This document shows positions 1 to 9,133 of a stretch of 64,000 nt of DNA, in pieces. Within the stretch, counting starts at the first letter, position 1; each line of letters opens with the position of its first letter. This DNA is from a candidate division WOR-1 bacterium RIFOXYB2_FULL_46_45 (GTDB lineage Bacteria > Margulisbacteria > WOR-1 > XYC2-FULL-46-14), in assembly GCA_001771585.1 (NCBI GenBank), contig MEUE01000001.1, positions 931,984 to 995,983 on the forward strand, given 5' to 3'. The translations under genes and the position numbers were made by a program. Below the pieces are notes generated by a model. The model was not told the DNA's origin. It searched no databases and saw only the letters and a program-made list of their open reading frames with translations.

Positions 1-95
1 AGGCGGAAGAGGTTGAGGTGACGGCAGAAGATAAAATTTCCCCAACTCCGCTAGCCACGGCTGAAATCGCCGGAGCGACGATTAAGGTTCAATAA
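1..95 (+). CDS. C-terminal end of an unidentified protein (partial)
   Basis: An open frame entering from the left edge reads codons from base 3 and stops with TAA at 93-95. It gives about 30 residues ending ...AEIAGATIKVQ. The piece is acidic and then Ala/Thr rich, and no family can be named from it. It runs convergently into the metallophosphoesterase gene and overlaps its 3' end by 14 bases, a packing seen elsewhere in the window. It could also be a chance open frame, because only 95 bases are visible. Confidence 0.35.
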   Translation, partial: AEEVEVTAEDKISPTPLATAEIAGATIKVQ

Positions 96-870
96 CCCGA
101 TAAATCCTCTCAATCTTCTCTGTCTTCCCGCTCTTGTTGTCAATTGTCAGCACCACCGCATTGAAGAGGGCGGGACCCTTTTCTTCCGGGTCGTATTGGG
201 TGGGGAGCTGGGTCAAATAGCGCTCCAGGATCGGGTCTTTTTGTACTCCAATAATCGAATCATAAGCGCCGACCATCCCGACATCGGTTAAATAAGCGGT
301 TCCTCCGGGATAAATCCTCTCATCCGCGGTCTGGACATGGGTGTGGGTTCCTAAAACCGCCGAGACCTTCCCGCCCAGGAATACTGCCATGGCCATTTTT
401 TCCGAACTGGCCTCGGCGTGGATATCAACTAAAATAAGATTGGTCTCTTTGCGCATTTTGGCCACCATCAACTCTGCGGTCTTAAAGGGGCAGTCGAGCG
501 CTTTCATAAAGACCCGCCCGACCAGGCAGAAGAAGCCGATCTTCACTCCCCCTTTTTCAATGATTACATGGTCTTTCCCCGGAACCCCGGCCGGATAATT
601 GGCCGGCCGTACCAGATAGGGGCAGCAGCGGTCGATCTCTTTTAAAAATTCACGCTTTTCCCAGATATGATTGCCGGAGGTCAAGACCTCAATTCCGGCC
701 ATGGTCGCCTCATCATAAGTTTTCAAGGTTATCCCGGAGCCGTGCGCCAGGTTTTCACCGTTGGCGACAGTTAGGTCGATTGCAAATTCTTTTTTTAAGC
801 CGGGGAGGATCTGCCGGATCGTCTTTCTCCCCAGCTTGCCGATGATGTCGCCGATAAAAAGTAATTTCAT
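82..870 (-). CDS. ymdB: YmdB-family metallophosphoesterase
   Basis: 262 residues, the usual length of the TIGR00282 family. Metallophosphoesterase motifs appear in order: GDIIGKLGR at the N-terminus, NGENLAHGSG near residue 37, SGNHIWEKRE near 65 and GTHTHVQTADERI near 175, supplying the Asp/Asn/His metal ligands. Family members hydrolyse 2',3'-cyclic nucleotides and in Bacillus act together with RNase Y. Here the gene lies directly downstream of rny and overlaps its stop codon by one base, so the two are almost certainly co-transcribed. A role in RNA turnover or signalling is inferred from that linkage. Confidence 0.93.
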   Translation of the reverse strand: MKLLFIGDIIGKLGRKTIRQILPGLKKEFAIDLTVANGENLAHGSGITLKTYDEATMAGIEVLTSGNHIWEKREFLKEIDRCCPYLVRPANYPAGVPGKDHVIIEKGGVKIGFFCLVGRVFMKALDCPFKTAELMVAKMRKETNLILVDIHAEASSEKMAMAVFLGGKVSAVLGTHTHVQTADERIYPGGTAYLTDVGMVGAYDSIIGVQKDPILERYLTQLPTQYDPEEKGPALFNAVVLTIDNKSGKTEKIERIYRVIEP

Positions 871-2417
871 TATTTTGCTACGCCATGGGACCGGGTTTCA
901 CGGATCACCGTAACTTTTACCTCTCCCGGATATTCCAGCTCCGACTCGATCTTTTTGGCGATATCGTGCGCCAGCTTGGCGGCGGCATCGTCATTGATCT
1001 TGTCCGGCTGGACCACCACTCTCACTTCTCTTCCGGCCTGAATGGCAAAACATCTTTCAACCCCGTCAAAGGTTTTTACGACATTTTCGAGATTTTGCAG
1101 ACGCTTAACATAGGCCTCAAGAGTGTCGCGGCGCGCGCCGGGGCGTGAAGCGGAAATCGCGTCCGAAACTTCAACCAAAATCGCTTCAATCGTTGACGGC
1201 TCAATGTCGTGATGGTGGGACTCAATGCAGTGGACCACCTCCGGAGATTCTCCCGCCTTTTGGGCGAAGAGCGCTCCGAGCTTGGTGTGGGTCCCTTCGG
1301 CTTCCTGGTCAATCGCTTTTCCGATATCATGCAGCAGTCCGCCGCGTTTGGCCAGCTTTACATTCACTCCCAGTTCCGCCGCCAGCATGCCGGCGAGATA
1401 AGAAACTTCTTTGGAATGCTGAAGGACATTTTGTCCGTAGCTGGTCCTGAAATGAAGGCGTCCCAAGAGCTGAATCAAGACCGCGGGGAGCCCTTGCACA
1501 TCGGCGTCAAAAGCCGCTTGTTCACCGTGTTCCCACATTGCCGCCTTGGCCTCTTCTTTGGCTTTGTTGTACATCTCTTCAACCCGGGCAGGATGGATCC
1601 TGCCGTCGACGATCAATTTATTCAAGGTCCTCTTCGCGATCTCCCTGCGCAGCGGATCAAAGCTGGAGAGGATAACCGCTTCGGGGGTGTCATCCACCAC
1701 CAGGTCAACTCCGGTTAGGGTTTCAAAGGCGCGGATATTGCGCCCCTCTTTTCCGATGATCCTTCCCTTCATATCGTCTGATGGAAGTTCAACCAACGAA
1801 GTGGTTGTTTCAACCACGTGGTCAACCGCGCAGCGCTGGATCGCGGTCGCCAAAATTTCGCGGCTCTTTTTTTCCGCCTCTTTCTTGGTCTCTTCTTCCA
1901 CCTTTCTCAAAATCGCTCCGGCCTCCTGCCGGGAGCTCTTTTCAACATTGTCCAGCAAAAGTTTTTTGGCCTCTTCGCGGGAGAGCTGCGCCACTTTTTC
2001 CAACTTTTCCGTTTCCTGCGTCCGGAGCTTTTCCAGCTCCGCCTTCATCAAATCGAGAGAATCGGATTTTTCCTTTAGCTTGTTCTCCTGTGCTTCAATT
2101 TTTTTCTCCCGTTCGGTAACGGCGGAATCTTTCTTTTCAATATTCTCTTCCTTTTGTTCCAGTCGTCGCTCGGTGCGGCGGGCCTCCGTTTCGGCATCCT
2201 TCAACATTTTTACCTTTTCTTCTTTCGCCTCAATTATCAATTCTTTTCGCTTGGTCTCGGCCTCCCTTTTGGCGTCGTCTAAAATCCGCTTGGCCGATTC
2301 TTCGGCAATCTTTAAATTCTTTCCGGCCAGCTGTTTGCGGACGATAAGATAAACAACCGCCAGGCCGAAAACGACCGAGCTTAAAATTATGACCGACAGA
2401 AAAATCTCAATACTCAT
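870..2417 (-). CDS. rny: Ribonuclease Y
   Basis: 515 residues, full length for RNase Y. In order it has one N-terminal membrane segment (residues about 5-27), a long charged coiled coil (about 30-200), a KH RNA-binding domain with IIGKEGRNIRAFE, and an HD domain with LLHDIGKAID followed by HHHDIEPST. RNase Y is the membrane-anchored endonuclease that starts mRNA decay in bacteria lacking RNase E. The ATG is preceded by AAAGGAGCG, a clear Shine-Dalgarno. A palindrome lies between this start and the upstream recA stop. Confidence 0.97.
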   Translation of the reverse strand: MSIEIFLSVIILSSVVFGLAVVYLIVRKQLAGKNLKIAEESAKRILDDAKREAETKRKELIIEAKEEKVKMLKDAETEARRTERRLEQKEENIEKKDSAVTEREKKIEAQENKLKEKSDSLDLMKAELEKLRTQETEKLEKVAQLSREEAKKLLLDNVEKSSRQEAGAILRKVEEETKKEAEKKSREILATAIQRCAVDHVVETTTSLVELPSDDMKGRIIGKEGRNIRAFETLTGVDLVVDDTPEAVILSSFDPLRREIAKRTLNKLIVDGRIHPARVEEMYNKAKEEAKAAMWEHGEQAAFDADVQGLPAVLIQLLGRLHFRTSYGQNVLQHSKEVSYLAGMLAAELGVNVKLAKRGGLLHDIGKAIDQEAEGTHTKLGALFAQKAGESPEVVHCIESHHHDIEPSTIEAILVEVSDAISASRPGARRDTLEAYVKRLQNLENVVKTFDGVERCFAIQAGREVRVVVQPDKINDDAAAKLAHDIAKKIESELEYPGEVKVTVIRETRSHGVAK

Positions 2418-2433
2418 GTTACGCTCCTTTTGA

Positions 2434-2458
2434 GGGCCGATTAATAATCGGCCCCTAC
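2434..2458. repeat. Variable palindrome, copy 1 (rny-recA spacer)
   Basis: Ten-base arms GGGCCGATTA / TAATCGGCCC surround a single A and are followed by CTAC. It is one of six short palindromes in the window whose arm sequence differs but which all end in CCNTAC. It fills the gap between recA and rny. Confidence 0.75.
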
Positions 2459-2462
2459 AGAT

Positions 2463-3506
2463 TTATTTTTTCCCTTTTTTTTCCGTACGGGCAGAACCTT
2501 GTTCTGCCCTTTCTTCTTTCCCGATTCCCATTGCTTTTCTAATCTGGGTTTCCAGTTTGGCGGCGGAGGCGGGATGCTCTTTAAAATAAGTCAGAGTGGC
2601 CGCGTAGCCCTGGCCAAGTTTTTCTCCCCCCATCGTGAACCACGATCCCGATTTTTCAACCGCTTGGAATTGCAGACCTAAATCAACCAATTCCGCTTCT
2701 TTCGAAATCCCTTCCCCGTGGATCAGGACAAAACTGGCCTGTTTGAAAGGGGGGGCGACCTTGTTTTTTACAACCTTTACCATCACCCTGGTCCCGATGA
2801 TGTTTTCTCCCTCTTTGATCTTTTCTTTTGCGCGAACGTCAAGCCGCACCGAAGAATAAAACTTCAGCGCCCGTCCTCCCGGCGTGGTCTCCGGGTTGCC
2901 GAAGAAGACCCCGATCTTTTCTCTCAACTGGTTGATGAAGATGATGACCGTTTTTGATTTTGAGGCGATCGCGGTCAGCTTTCTTAGCGCCTGCGACATC
3001 AGCCGCGCCTGTAATCCCATCTGCGCGTCTCCCATATCTCCTTCAATTTCCGCTTTTGGGACCAGCGCCGCGACGGAGTCGATCACAATTATGTCCACCG
3101 CTCCGGAACGGACCAGGGTTTCGCAGATTTCCAGTGCCTGTTCGCCGTAGTCCGGCTGTGAAACCAAAAGATTATTGATGTCCACTCCCAACTTTTTGGC
3201 GTAAACCGGGTCCATCGAATGTTCGGCGTCAATAAAAGCGGCGGTCCCGCCGGCCTTTTGCGTCTCCGCCACCGCCTGCAGCGAAACAGTTGTCTTTCCT
3301 CCCGACTCGGGCCCGAAAATTTCAATTATTCTTCCCCTCGGCAATCCCCCGACCCCCAGCGCCGCGTCCAAACCGATCGATCCGGTCGGCACCGCTTCTA
3401 TATTCAGCCTCGAATTCTCACCCATTTTTATGATGGATCCTTTTCCAAAGTTTTTTTCAATCGTCGATATGGCCAAATCCAGGGCCTTGCTTTTTCCCTC
3501 GTTCAT
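2463..3506 (-). CDS. recA: Recombinase RecA
   Basis: 347 residues. The core is standard: Walker [10 protein letters not shown] (with Gly where most RecA have Ser), [21 protein letters not shown], and the L2-region [11 protein letters not shown]. RecA forms filaments on single-stranded DNA for homologous recombination and SOS induction. The ATG is preceded by a strong CAAAGGAGGAAAC. The acidic C-terminal tail is unusual: codons for AEQGSART come from an embedded palindrome (2489-2509 with flank GTAC) of the family found between genes here, so the tail appears to have been extended by a repeat insertion. Confidence 0.98.
   Translation of the reverse strand: MNEGKSKALDLAISTIEKNFGKGSIIKMGENSRLNIEAVPTGSIGLDAALGVGGLPRGRIIEIFGPESGGKTTVSLQAVAETQKAGGTAAFIDAEHSMDPVYAKKLGVDINNLLVSQPDYGEQALEICETLVRSGAVDIIVIDSVAALVPKAEIEGDMGDAQMGLQARLMSQALRKLTAIASKSKTVIIFINQLREKIGVFFGNPETTPGGRALKFYSSVRLDVRAKEKIKEGENIIGTRVMVKVVKNKVAPPFKQASFVLIHGEGISKEAELVDLGLQFQAVEKSGSWFTMGGEKLGQGYAATLTYFKEHPASAAKLETQIRKAMGIGKEERAEQGSARTEKKGKK
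2485..2509. repeat. Variable palindrome, copy 2, inside recA
   Basis: Arms GGGCAGAAC / GTTCTGCCC with a 3-base loop. Read on the minus strand the palindrome is followed by GTAC, the flank shared by the family. It lies in frame in the last 15 codons of recA. Confidence 0.75.
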
Positions 3507-3524
3507 ACGTTTCCTCCTTTGTTG

Positions 3525-3549
3525 GGACAGGACAATGTCCTGTCCTTAC
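3525..3549. repeat. Variable palindrome, copy 3 (recA-cinA junction)
   Basis: Arms GGACAGGACA / TGTCCTGTCC around one A, followed by TTAC. The TTA of the flank is the complement of the cinA-like stop codon, so the repeat forms the end of that gene. Confidence 0.75.
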
Positions 3550-4076
3550 GATTCCTCTCCACCCAGATGTTCCCATAAAAGTCCTATGGCAGCCTGGGCG
3601 GCCTTTTCCCGAATCTCTTTCCTGGTCCCCTGCAAATGCAGCTCTCTCGCCTCGGTCCCCTTGCTCGACGAAACCGCGACATAGGCCAGCCCCACCGGGG
3701 CGGGGGGCTGCGGATCGGGACCGGCGCAACCGGTTGACGAGATCCCGATCTCGGTCTTAAATCTTCCCCTGATCCCTTCCGCCATCGCGCGGGCAACTTC
3801 TTCCGAAACTACCCCATGCTTAGCAATTAAGCCGCCAGGGACCTTTAATTCCGCAACCTTTATGCGGGGATGGTAGGTTATCAGTCCTCCCATAAAGTAG
3901 GCGGAGCTTCCGGCGATATTGGTCAGCCGCTCCGAAATCAAACCTCCGGTCAGCGATTCCGCTACCGAGACGGTCAGTTTTTTTTCTCTCAAGATGTCGG
4001 CAATCTGGTCGTCGGTTATCTCGCCTAATGCCGACAGCATTTTGGAAGAAAAACTTTCCAAATTAAACTCTTGCAT
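3546..4076 (-). CDS. CinA C-terminal-domain protein (nicotinamide-nucleotide amidase type)
   Basis: 176 residues, only the C-terminal domain of CinA. The signature VAESLTGGLISERLTNIAGSSAYFMGG and the later SSTGCAGPDP loop are intact. The stand-alone domain (PncC type) deamidates nicotinamide mononucleotide in the pyridine nucleotide cycle. The N-terminal molybdopterin-like domain of full CinA is absent. It sits upstream of recA on the same strand, a common pairing, and overlaps the pgsA stop region by 14 bases. NAD salvage fits the presence of nadC, nadE and nadK elsewhere in the window. Confidence 0.88.
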   Translation of the reverse strand: MQEFNLESFSSKMLSALGEITDDQIADILREKKLTVSVAESLTGGLISERLTNIAGSSAYFMGGLITYHPRIKVAELKVPGGLIAKHGVVSEEVARAMAEGIRGRFKTEIGISSTGCAGPDPQPPAPVGLAYVAVSSSKGTEARELHLQGTRKEIREKAAQAAIGLLWEHLGGEES

Positions 4077-4533
4077 ATTCTATTCCCGAAACAATACCGG
4101 CAAAAACCGCCAGCCAGAGCATTTCGGTCCCGTAAGGAATGCCGGCGATCAGCATTCCCGCCGCCGCAATCTGCAAAACCGTTTTTATTTTTGCCGACCG
4201 GCTCGCCGGCAGGCTCTCTTTTCTCGCGATCCGGATTCCTGAAATCCAAAATTCCCTGGCGATTATTATCAAAACAGGAATTGAGGAAACCTTTCCCAAT
4301 TCTATCAGAACCACCAAAATGGATATCACCAGCAATTTGTCCGCCAGCGGATCCAAAAATTTTCCAACTTCACTGGTTTGCTTTAACCTCCGCGCCAGGT
4401 AACCGTCTATCGCGTCGGTTGCCGCCGATAACAAAAACAAAACCAGTGCCCATAAGGGTTTTCCACAGAGAAGAAGGGCAACGATGGGGGGAATGAGTAA
4501 AATTCTTAAGAGAGTGATTGCATTCGGGATCAA
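4063..4533 (-). CDS. pgsA: CDP-diacylglycerol--glycerol-3-phosphate 3-phosphatidyltransferase
   Basis: 156 residues with about four membrane helices. The CDP-alcohol phosphatidyltransferase motif is complete near residues 42-65: D-G-YL-A-R-(8)-G-KFL-D-PLA-D. The enzyme makes phosphatidylglycerophosphate, the precursor of phosphatidylglycerol, in the inner membrane. It is slightly shorter than typical PgsA (about 180 residues). It overlaps rimO by 4 bases upstream and the cinA-like gene downstream, the same rimO-pgsA-cinA-recA order seen in many Gram-positive and candidate-phylum genomes. Confidence 0.93.
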   Translation of the reverse strand: MIPNAITLLRILLIPPIVALLLCGKPLWALVLFLLSAATDAIDGYLARRLKQTSEVGKFLDPLADKLLVISILVVLIELGKVSSIPVLIIIAREFWISGIRIARKESLPASRSAKIKTVLQIAAAGMLIAGIPYGTEMLWLAVFAGIVSGIEYARV

Positions 4534-5726
4534 GTAATTACATTGGCAGTCAGGTCATAGGCACCGGCGGAAACCACCCTGGCATGTACGAATCTGCCGT
4601 AGCGGATATCCCCCGAACACTTCAAAACGACCTGGCCGTCAATTTCCGGGGCGGATGAATAAGCGCGTCCTACCAGGTAGGATCCCCGCTTCCCTTCGCA
4701 AAGGACCTCAAAATCCTTTCCAATCAGTCCTTTATTTTTCGCCCTTGATATTTTCTTTTGCAATGCCATAATCTTTTCAAACCTTATCTCTTTAATTTTC
4801 TCGGAAACCTGCCCCCTCATTCTTGATGCAGGTGTCCCATCTTCTCTGCTGTACCTAAAAACTCCCAACCGTTCAAATTTCATTCTTCCGACAAAATCAA
4901 GAAGAGCCTTGAAATTTGAAGCTGTTTCCCCCGGGAATCCGACGATCAAGCTCGTCCGGATTGCAATTTCCGGTATCGCCTCCCTAATCTTTAATATTAA
5001 GCTTTCAAGATTACTTCCGCGCCTAAAAGGGCGGTTCATTCCTTCTAATATATTATCACAACTGTGCTGTAATGGCAAGTCGAGGTACTTGCACACTTTT
5101 TTGGTCGCGGCCATTACTTTAAGTAGCTTATCGGTGATATGGTTGGGGTGAGCGTACATGACTCTGATCCATTTTACCCCTCGTATTTTTGCTGTCTTTT
5201 CAAGTAATTCCGGAAGGTTGGGGTGGGCAGTCGTATCCTGGGCGATGAAAATTATCTCTTTTACTCCCCTTTTAGCCAATCCGGCTGCTTCTTTTAAAAT
5301 ATCGGCAACCTTTCTTATCCTTAATCTTCCTCTTATCTTTGGGATCAGGCAGTAGGAGCAGCGATTATTGCACCCTTCGGCGATTTTGACATAAGCGGTC
5401 CATGGCGGGGTCGCTTTGATCCGCGGCGTGTTGCAATCGTAGAGCTTGATCGAGTCGATCGTTCCGGCGGTGCCGGGAATTTTTTCTTTTAGTTTTGGCA
5501 AACAACCGGCAAGATAGATCGGCTTTTTATATTTTTGAAGTTCTTTAACGGTCTGCTTGGCCTCATCCCGTGCCGATTTTAAAAAGGCGCAGGTGTTGAC
5601 GATAAAAAAGTCGGCTTCTTTTTCTTTAAGCGTTATGGTATGTCCAGAGGCAACCAGCCGGCCCATTATGACCTCCGTGTCGGTCAAATTTTTCGGACAG
5701 CCGAGCGAGACGATGAAGGCTTTCAT
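4530..5726 (-). CDS. rimO: Ribosomal protein S12 methylthiotransferase RimO
   Basis: 398 residues, a little shorter than the usual 430-440. The N-terminal MTTase domain begins FIVSLGCPKNLTDTEVIMG. The radical-SAM cluster is CNNRCSYC near residue 120, and the C-terminus carries a TRAM-like domain. RimO adds a methylthio group to an aspartate of S12 using two iron-sulfur clusters. The three MTTase-domain cysteines are present (SLGC, NTC, AGC). The segment between that domain and the radical-SAM cysteines is compressed, accounting for the short length. It overlaps its neighbours by 4 bases on both sides. Confidence 0.95.
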   Translation of the reverse strand: MKAFIVSLGCPKNLTDTEVIMGRLVASGHTITLKEKEADFFIVNTCAFLKSARDEAKQTVKELQKYKKPIYLAGCLPKLKEKIPGTAGTIDSIKLYDCNTPRIKATPPWTAYVKIAEGCNNRCSYCLIPKIRGRLRIRKVADILKEAAGLAKRGVKEIIFIAQDTTAHPNLPELLEKTAKIRGVKWIRVMYAHPNHITDKLLKVMAATKKVCKYLDLPLQHSCDNILEGMNRPFRRGSNLESLILKIREAIPEIAIRTSLIVGFPGETASNFKALLDFVGRMKFERLGVFRYSREDGTPASRMRGQVSEKIKEIRFEKIMALQKKISRAKNKGLIGKDFEVLCEGKRGSYLVGRAYSSAPEIDGQVVLKCSGDIRYGRFVHARVVSAGAYDLTANVIT

Positions 5727-7051
5727 TTTTTCCCCTTCACCAACAGCTCTTTTGAGAGCAGTCCAATAAATCTCAAGCCGGAGAGGTCGAAGAGGAATTC
5801 GCGGACCTGTGCTTTCTGCACATTTTTTACCTCATGGGTAAAATAGCGGATTAAAACCGCGCTCACCAAACGGACGACCGAAGAAATTAAAAACAGCGTC
5901 AAAAAGCGCGATCCCAAAAGCGGGGGGAGGATCCCATAAATTGTCCCGCCGATCAAAGAGCCGATCGCCAGGCCGGCGCCGGATAAGAAGTTAAAATAAG
6001 CGATACAGCGTTCCCGCTTGGTTGAAGTCGCCACATCATAAATAAAATTGGAAGAAGAGATGGTGAATCCGGCCCAAACAAACCCGGCCAGCAGTTGGAG
6101 TAGAAACAGGTAGTAGAGATTGGAGGAGACCAGCCAGCCCAGAGGGATCAGGGTAATTAAAAAAGCGCTCAGCTTTAAGATCTTTATGTTGCCGTATTTG
6201 TCGGCAAAAATCCCCCAGTAGCGCTGGGTGATAAGCGAAGTTACGACCGCGGCTGTGATAATAATAGTAAAGGCGGAATAACTTATTTTTAACTCCCGCA
6301 GAAGGTAAACAGAGAAGAACGGGGAAGCCATCGCTACTCCCAGCGTTAAAAGAGACGAAAAGATCGCGAAGCGGGCAAAATTGCTCCGGCGCCATTTGCC
6401 GATGAAATCCCAAAAAGTAAAATAATCGGTCTCTTTGACCTTCCAGCGCGGCTCGTACATTTTTGTCAAGAAAAACCAGGACATAAACCGGGTGATCGAC
6501 GCGGTCAGCATTAGAATTGCGAAGCCCCAAAATAAATTTATCCGATTAAAATAATTCAGCGCCAAGCCGGCCAGAAAAACGCTGATAGAATAGATAATCC
6601 CCAGAACCGTCCCCCTCCACCCAAAATACGCGCCCCGCTTTGCGGCGGGAATATATTGGGACATTAGCGATCCCCAGGCCGGTCCGGCAAAGAGATTTAG
6701 GGAGGATGTGACGCTAAAAAGGGCGATAAAAATCCAAATCCGCAAGCCTTCTTCAAAAACAAAAGGGAGAAAAAAAGTCGGCAGCCATAACGCCGCGGTA
6801 AGAAAGACACAGGCAGTCAAAAGCTTTTTGCGCGACTTTAGCCTTAAAGTCACATCTGCCGATTTGACTTGGACGATTGAGACCAAAGAGTTGCGGACAA
6901 AGTTTAAGATCCCGATCGCGAAAGTATTCGCGCCAAAAAAGAGAGCCAGGGGAGTCGAAAATTGGTCGATGATCCCAAACTGGATCGAGGCGAAGAAACC
7001 GTCCCAAAACGAAGCCGCCAAACTCTTTTTTATTTTTTTCGGCTTATCCAT
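5723..7051 (-). CDS. Major facilitator superfamily transporter
   Basis: 442 residues with about twelve hydrophobic segments. The cytoplasmic loop after helix 2 carries RLKSRKK, and the sequence shows the two-halves MFS pattern. No substrate-specific motif is recognisable, so the cargo is unknown. Its start overlaps nothing, but its stop overlaps the rimO start, so it lies in the yajQ-MFS-rimO run. The N-terminus is basic and cytoplasmic (MDKPKKIKKSLAASFWDGF). Confidence 0.88.
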   Translation of the reverse strand: MDKPKKIKKSLAASFWDGFFASIQFGIIDQFSTPLALFFGANTFAIGILNFVRNSLVSIVQVKSADVTLRLKSRKKLLTACVFLTAALWLPTFFLPFVFEEGLRIWIFIALFSVTSSLNLFAGPAWGSLMSQYIPAAKRGAYFGWRGTVLGIIYSISVFLAGLALNYFNRINLFWGFAILMLTASITRFMSWFFLTKMYEPRWKVKETDYFTFWDFIGKWRRSNFARFAIFSSLLTLGVAMASPFFSVYLLRELKISYSAFTIIITAAVVTSLITQRYWGIFADKYGNIKILKLSAFLITLIPLGWLVSSNLYYLFLLQLLAGFVWAGFTISSSNFIYDVATSTKRERCIAYFNFLSGAGLAIGSLIGGTIYGILPPLLGSRFLTLFLISSVVRLVSAVLIRYFTHEVKNVQKAQVREFLFDLSGLRFIGLLSKELLVKGKK

Positions 7052-7057
7052 GGCGGC

Positions 7058-7549
7058 CTAGCGGTAGTTGGCAAACTGCAGTTCAATCGGAAAGTTTTTG
7101 GACCTTAGTAAAGTAATAACTTCTTGCAGAAAATCTATTTTCGCGGAAGAGACACGGATCTGGTCTCCTTGGATCTGGGTTTGCACTTTTATTTTTGATT
7201 CCTTGATAATTTTGTTGATCTCTTTGGCCTGTTCCTGCGTGATGCCGTTTTTAATTTTTATATCCTGCTTCTTTAGCCCGCCCAAAGAATCCTCAACTTT
7301 CTGCGGATCGAGGAATTTTAACGAAATCCCGCGCTTGACCAGTTTTCCTTTCAAAACATCGATAACCTGTCCCAGCTTGTAATCGTCGTCGGAGACGATT
7401 TTTAGGGTCTCCGCTTCGCGGGTGATATCGCTTTTGCTCCCCTTGAAATCAAAACGGTTGACGATCTCTTTCATCGCCATGCTGACGGCGTTGTCGATTT
7501 CCGAAAGGTTCGCTTTTGACGTTATGTCAAATGAATGGTCGAGTGCCAT
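7058..7549 (-). CDS. yajQ: YajQ-family nucleotide-binding protein
   Basis: 163 residues, the exact family length, starting MALDHSFDITSKANLSEIDNA and containing RFDFKGSKSDI. YajQ-family proteins bind nucleotides, and in Xanthomonas a member is a cyclic-di-GMP receptor. Whether that applies here is open, although the window encodes a degenerate GGDEF protein. On the minus strand a TATACT box lies 6 bases before the ATG with no Shine-Dalgarno, so the transcript is probably leaderless. Confidence 0.93.
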   Translation of the reverse strand: MALDHSFDITSKANLSEIDNAVSMAMKEIVNRFDFKGSKSDITREAETLKIVSDDDYKLGQVIDVLKGKLVKRGISLKFLDPQKVEDSLGGLKKQDIKIKNGITQEQAKEINKIIKESKIKVQTQIQGDQIRVSSAKIDFLQEVITLLRSKNFPIELQFANYR

Positions 7550-7564
7550 GACTATAGTATAGCA

Positions 7565-8116
7565 TCATTTGCGCTTGACCGAAAAGCCGTAGAAGCCCAA
7601 GCACTTCCCGAGCTGGTAGTATTTTCCGTGGGAGTAGGCGACCGGTTGCGCGGCGGCGAGGTTGAAGTTGCCGCGGGGATCAATATATTTTTTGTCCCCA
7701 TGTATGCATAATACTTTCGCGATGAACATATCGTGCGAGCCGAGTTTTTTTATTTCGGTAACGGCGCACTCGATATTGACCGGACTCTCTTTTATCAGCG
7801 GACATTTGACTTGTTTCGCTTTTTCGGGAGTTAGCTTCATCGCTTCAAATTTGTTAATAGCCCGTCCGGATTTTACTCCGCAAAAGTCGGTGGCAAAGAC
7901 CAGTTTTTTGGTCGTTAGATTGATAACGAACTCTTTGGTTTTTGAAATAATTTCATGCGAATAGCGCGACGGGCGGATTGAGACATAGGTCATCGCCGGC
8001 TCCGAGCAGATTGTCCCGGTCCAGGCGATCGTTATAATATTATGATCCCCGCACGAAACCATCACCGCGGGGACCGGATATACCATCGTGCCGGGCTTCC
8101 AGAGCTCTTTGGTCAC
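7565..8116 (-). CDS. Flavin reductase-like FMN-binding protein
   Basis: 183 residues of the flavin reductase-like domain family (FMN-binding split barrel). It has the typical N-terminal YPVPAVMVSCGD..NIITIAWTGTI and the central FVINLTTKKLVFATDFCGVKSGR. Relatives bind FMN and either reduce flavins with NAD(P)H or act as flavoredoxins, and the redox partner cannot be told from sequence. A GTG start is likely, three bases after the ruvB stop. It is co-directional with slt and ruvB. Confidence 0.88.
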   Translation of the reverse strand: MTKELWKPGTMVYPVPAVMVSCGDHNIITIAWTGTICSEPAMTYVSIRPSRYSHEIISKTKEFVINLTTKKLVFATDFCGVKSGRAINKFEAMKLTPEKAKQVKCPLIKESPVNIECAVTEIKKLGSHDMFIAKVLCIHGDKKYIDPRGNFNLAAAQPVAYSHGKYYQLGKCLGFYGFSVKRK

Positions 8117-8119
8117 GAG

Positions 8120-9133
8120 TTAAAACAACCCCATTTGCGCTTTCGACGGCCTTCCAATTCCCAAATGCTCATAGGCCTTTAAGGTTGCCGAGCGGCCGCG
8201 CGGGGTCCTCTCAATAAAACCCAATTGCAAGAGATACGGTTCATAAACATCCTCGATTGTTTCGGTCTCTTCGGAGATAGAGGCGGCGATGGTTGAAAGT
8301 CCCACCGGACCGCCGGCAAATTTTTTTATAATAGTATTTAAAAGCCTTCGGTCAATCTCATCGAGCCCCAGCCGGTCGATCCCTAATTTATTAAGCGCTT
8401 CGTTGGTGACCGCCAGGTCAATTTTACCCTGTGATTTGATCTGTGCAAGATCGCGCACTCTCCGCAACATTCGATTTGCGATGCGGGGGGTTCCGCGCGC
8501 CCTGCGCGCGATCTCTTCCGCCCCGTTCGGATCGATTTTAATTTCCAAAACCTCCGCTGCCTGCGTGATGATTTGTTTCAATTCCGGCGGAGTATAAAAT
8601 TCAAGCCGGGAGATCATCCCGAAACGGTCGCGCAGGGGAGAGGTCAAAAGCCCGGCACGGGTAGTGGCGCCGATTAAAGTAAATTTGGGGAGATCGATCC
8701 TGATCGATCGGGCGGAGGGGCCCTTGCCGATGATAATATCCAACCCAAAATCTTCCATCGCCGGATAAAGGATCTCTTCCACCACATGGTTTAGGCGGTG
8801 GATCTCATCGATGAAGAGGAGATCGAATTCTTTGAGGTTGGTTAAGATCGCCGCCAGATCTCCCGGCCGCTCGATTGCCGGGCCGGAAGTTATTTTAATG
8901 CTGACTCCCATCTCGTTGGCGATGATATTCGCAAGGGTGGTTTTTCCGAGTCCGGGCGGACCGTAAAAAAGAAGATGTTCAACCGGCTCCTTCCTTTTGG
9001 CGGCGGCGCCGAGGGCGATCTTTAGGTTGTCTTTAATTTTTTCCTGTCCGATGAACGAATTGATCTTTTTGGGACGGAGACCGGAGAACTCTTCATCCCG
9101 CTTTTCAAGGTCAAGGATCGTTTCTTCAGTCAT
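8120..9133 (-). CDS. ruvB: Holliday junction branch migration helicase RuvB
   Basis: 337 residues, normal length. AAA+ motifs: Walker [18 protein letters not shown] near residue 54, Walker [11 protein letters not shown] near 103, and the sensor [10 protein letters not shown]. The C-terminal winged helix ends [17 protein letters not shown]. RuvB hexamers drive branch migration together with RuvA, which is not in this window. Its start overlaps the lytic transglycosylase stop by 8 bases, so the two are translationally coupled. Confidence 0.97.
   Translation of the reverse strand: MTEETILDLEKRDEEFSGLRPKKINSFIGQEKIKDNLKIALGAAAKRKEPVEHLLFYGPPGLGKTTLANIIANEMGVSIKITSGPAIERPGDLAAILTNLKEFDLLFIDEIHRLNHVVEEILYPAMEDFGLDIIIGKGPSARSIRIDLPKFTLIGATTRAGLLTSPLRDRFGMISRLEFYTPPELKQIITQAAEVLEIKIDPNGAEEIARRARGTPRIANRMLRRVRDLAQIKSQGKIDLAVTNEALNKLGIDRLGLDEIDRRLLNTIIKKFAGGPVGLSTIAASISEETETIEDVYEPYLLQLGFIERTPRGRSATLKAYEHLGIGRPSKAQMGLF

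Noticed and set aside
1209-1718. Long open frames antisense to rny (also 1546-2352)
   Set aside because: They mirror the low-complexity coiled-coil codons of rny and have no start signals or domain resemblance.
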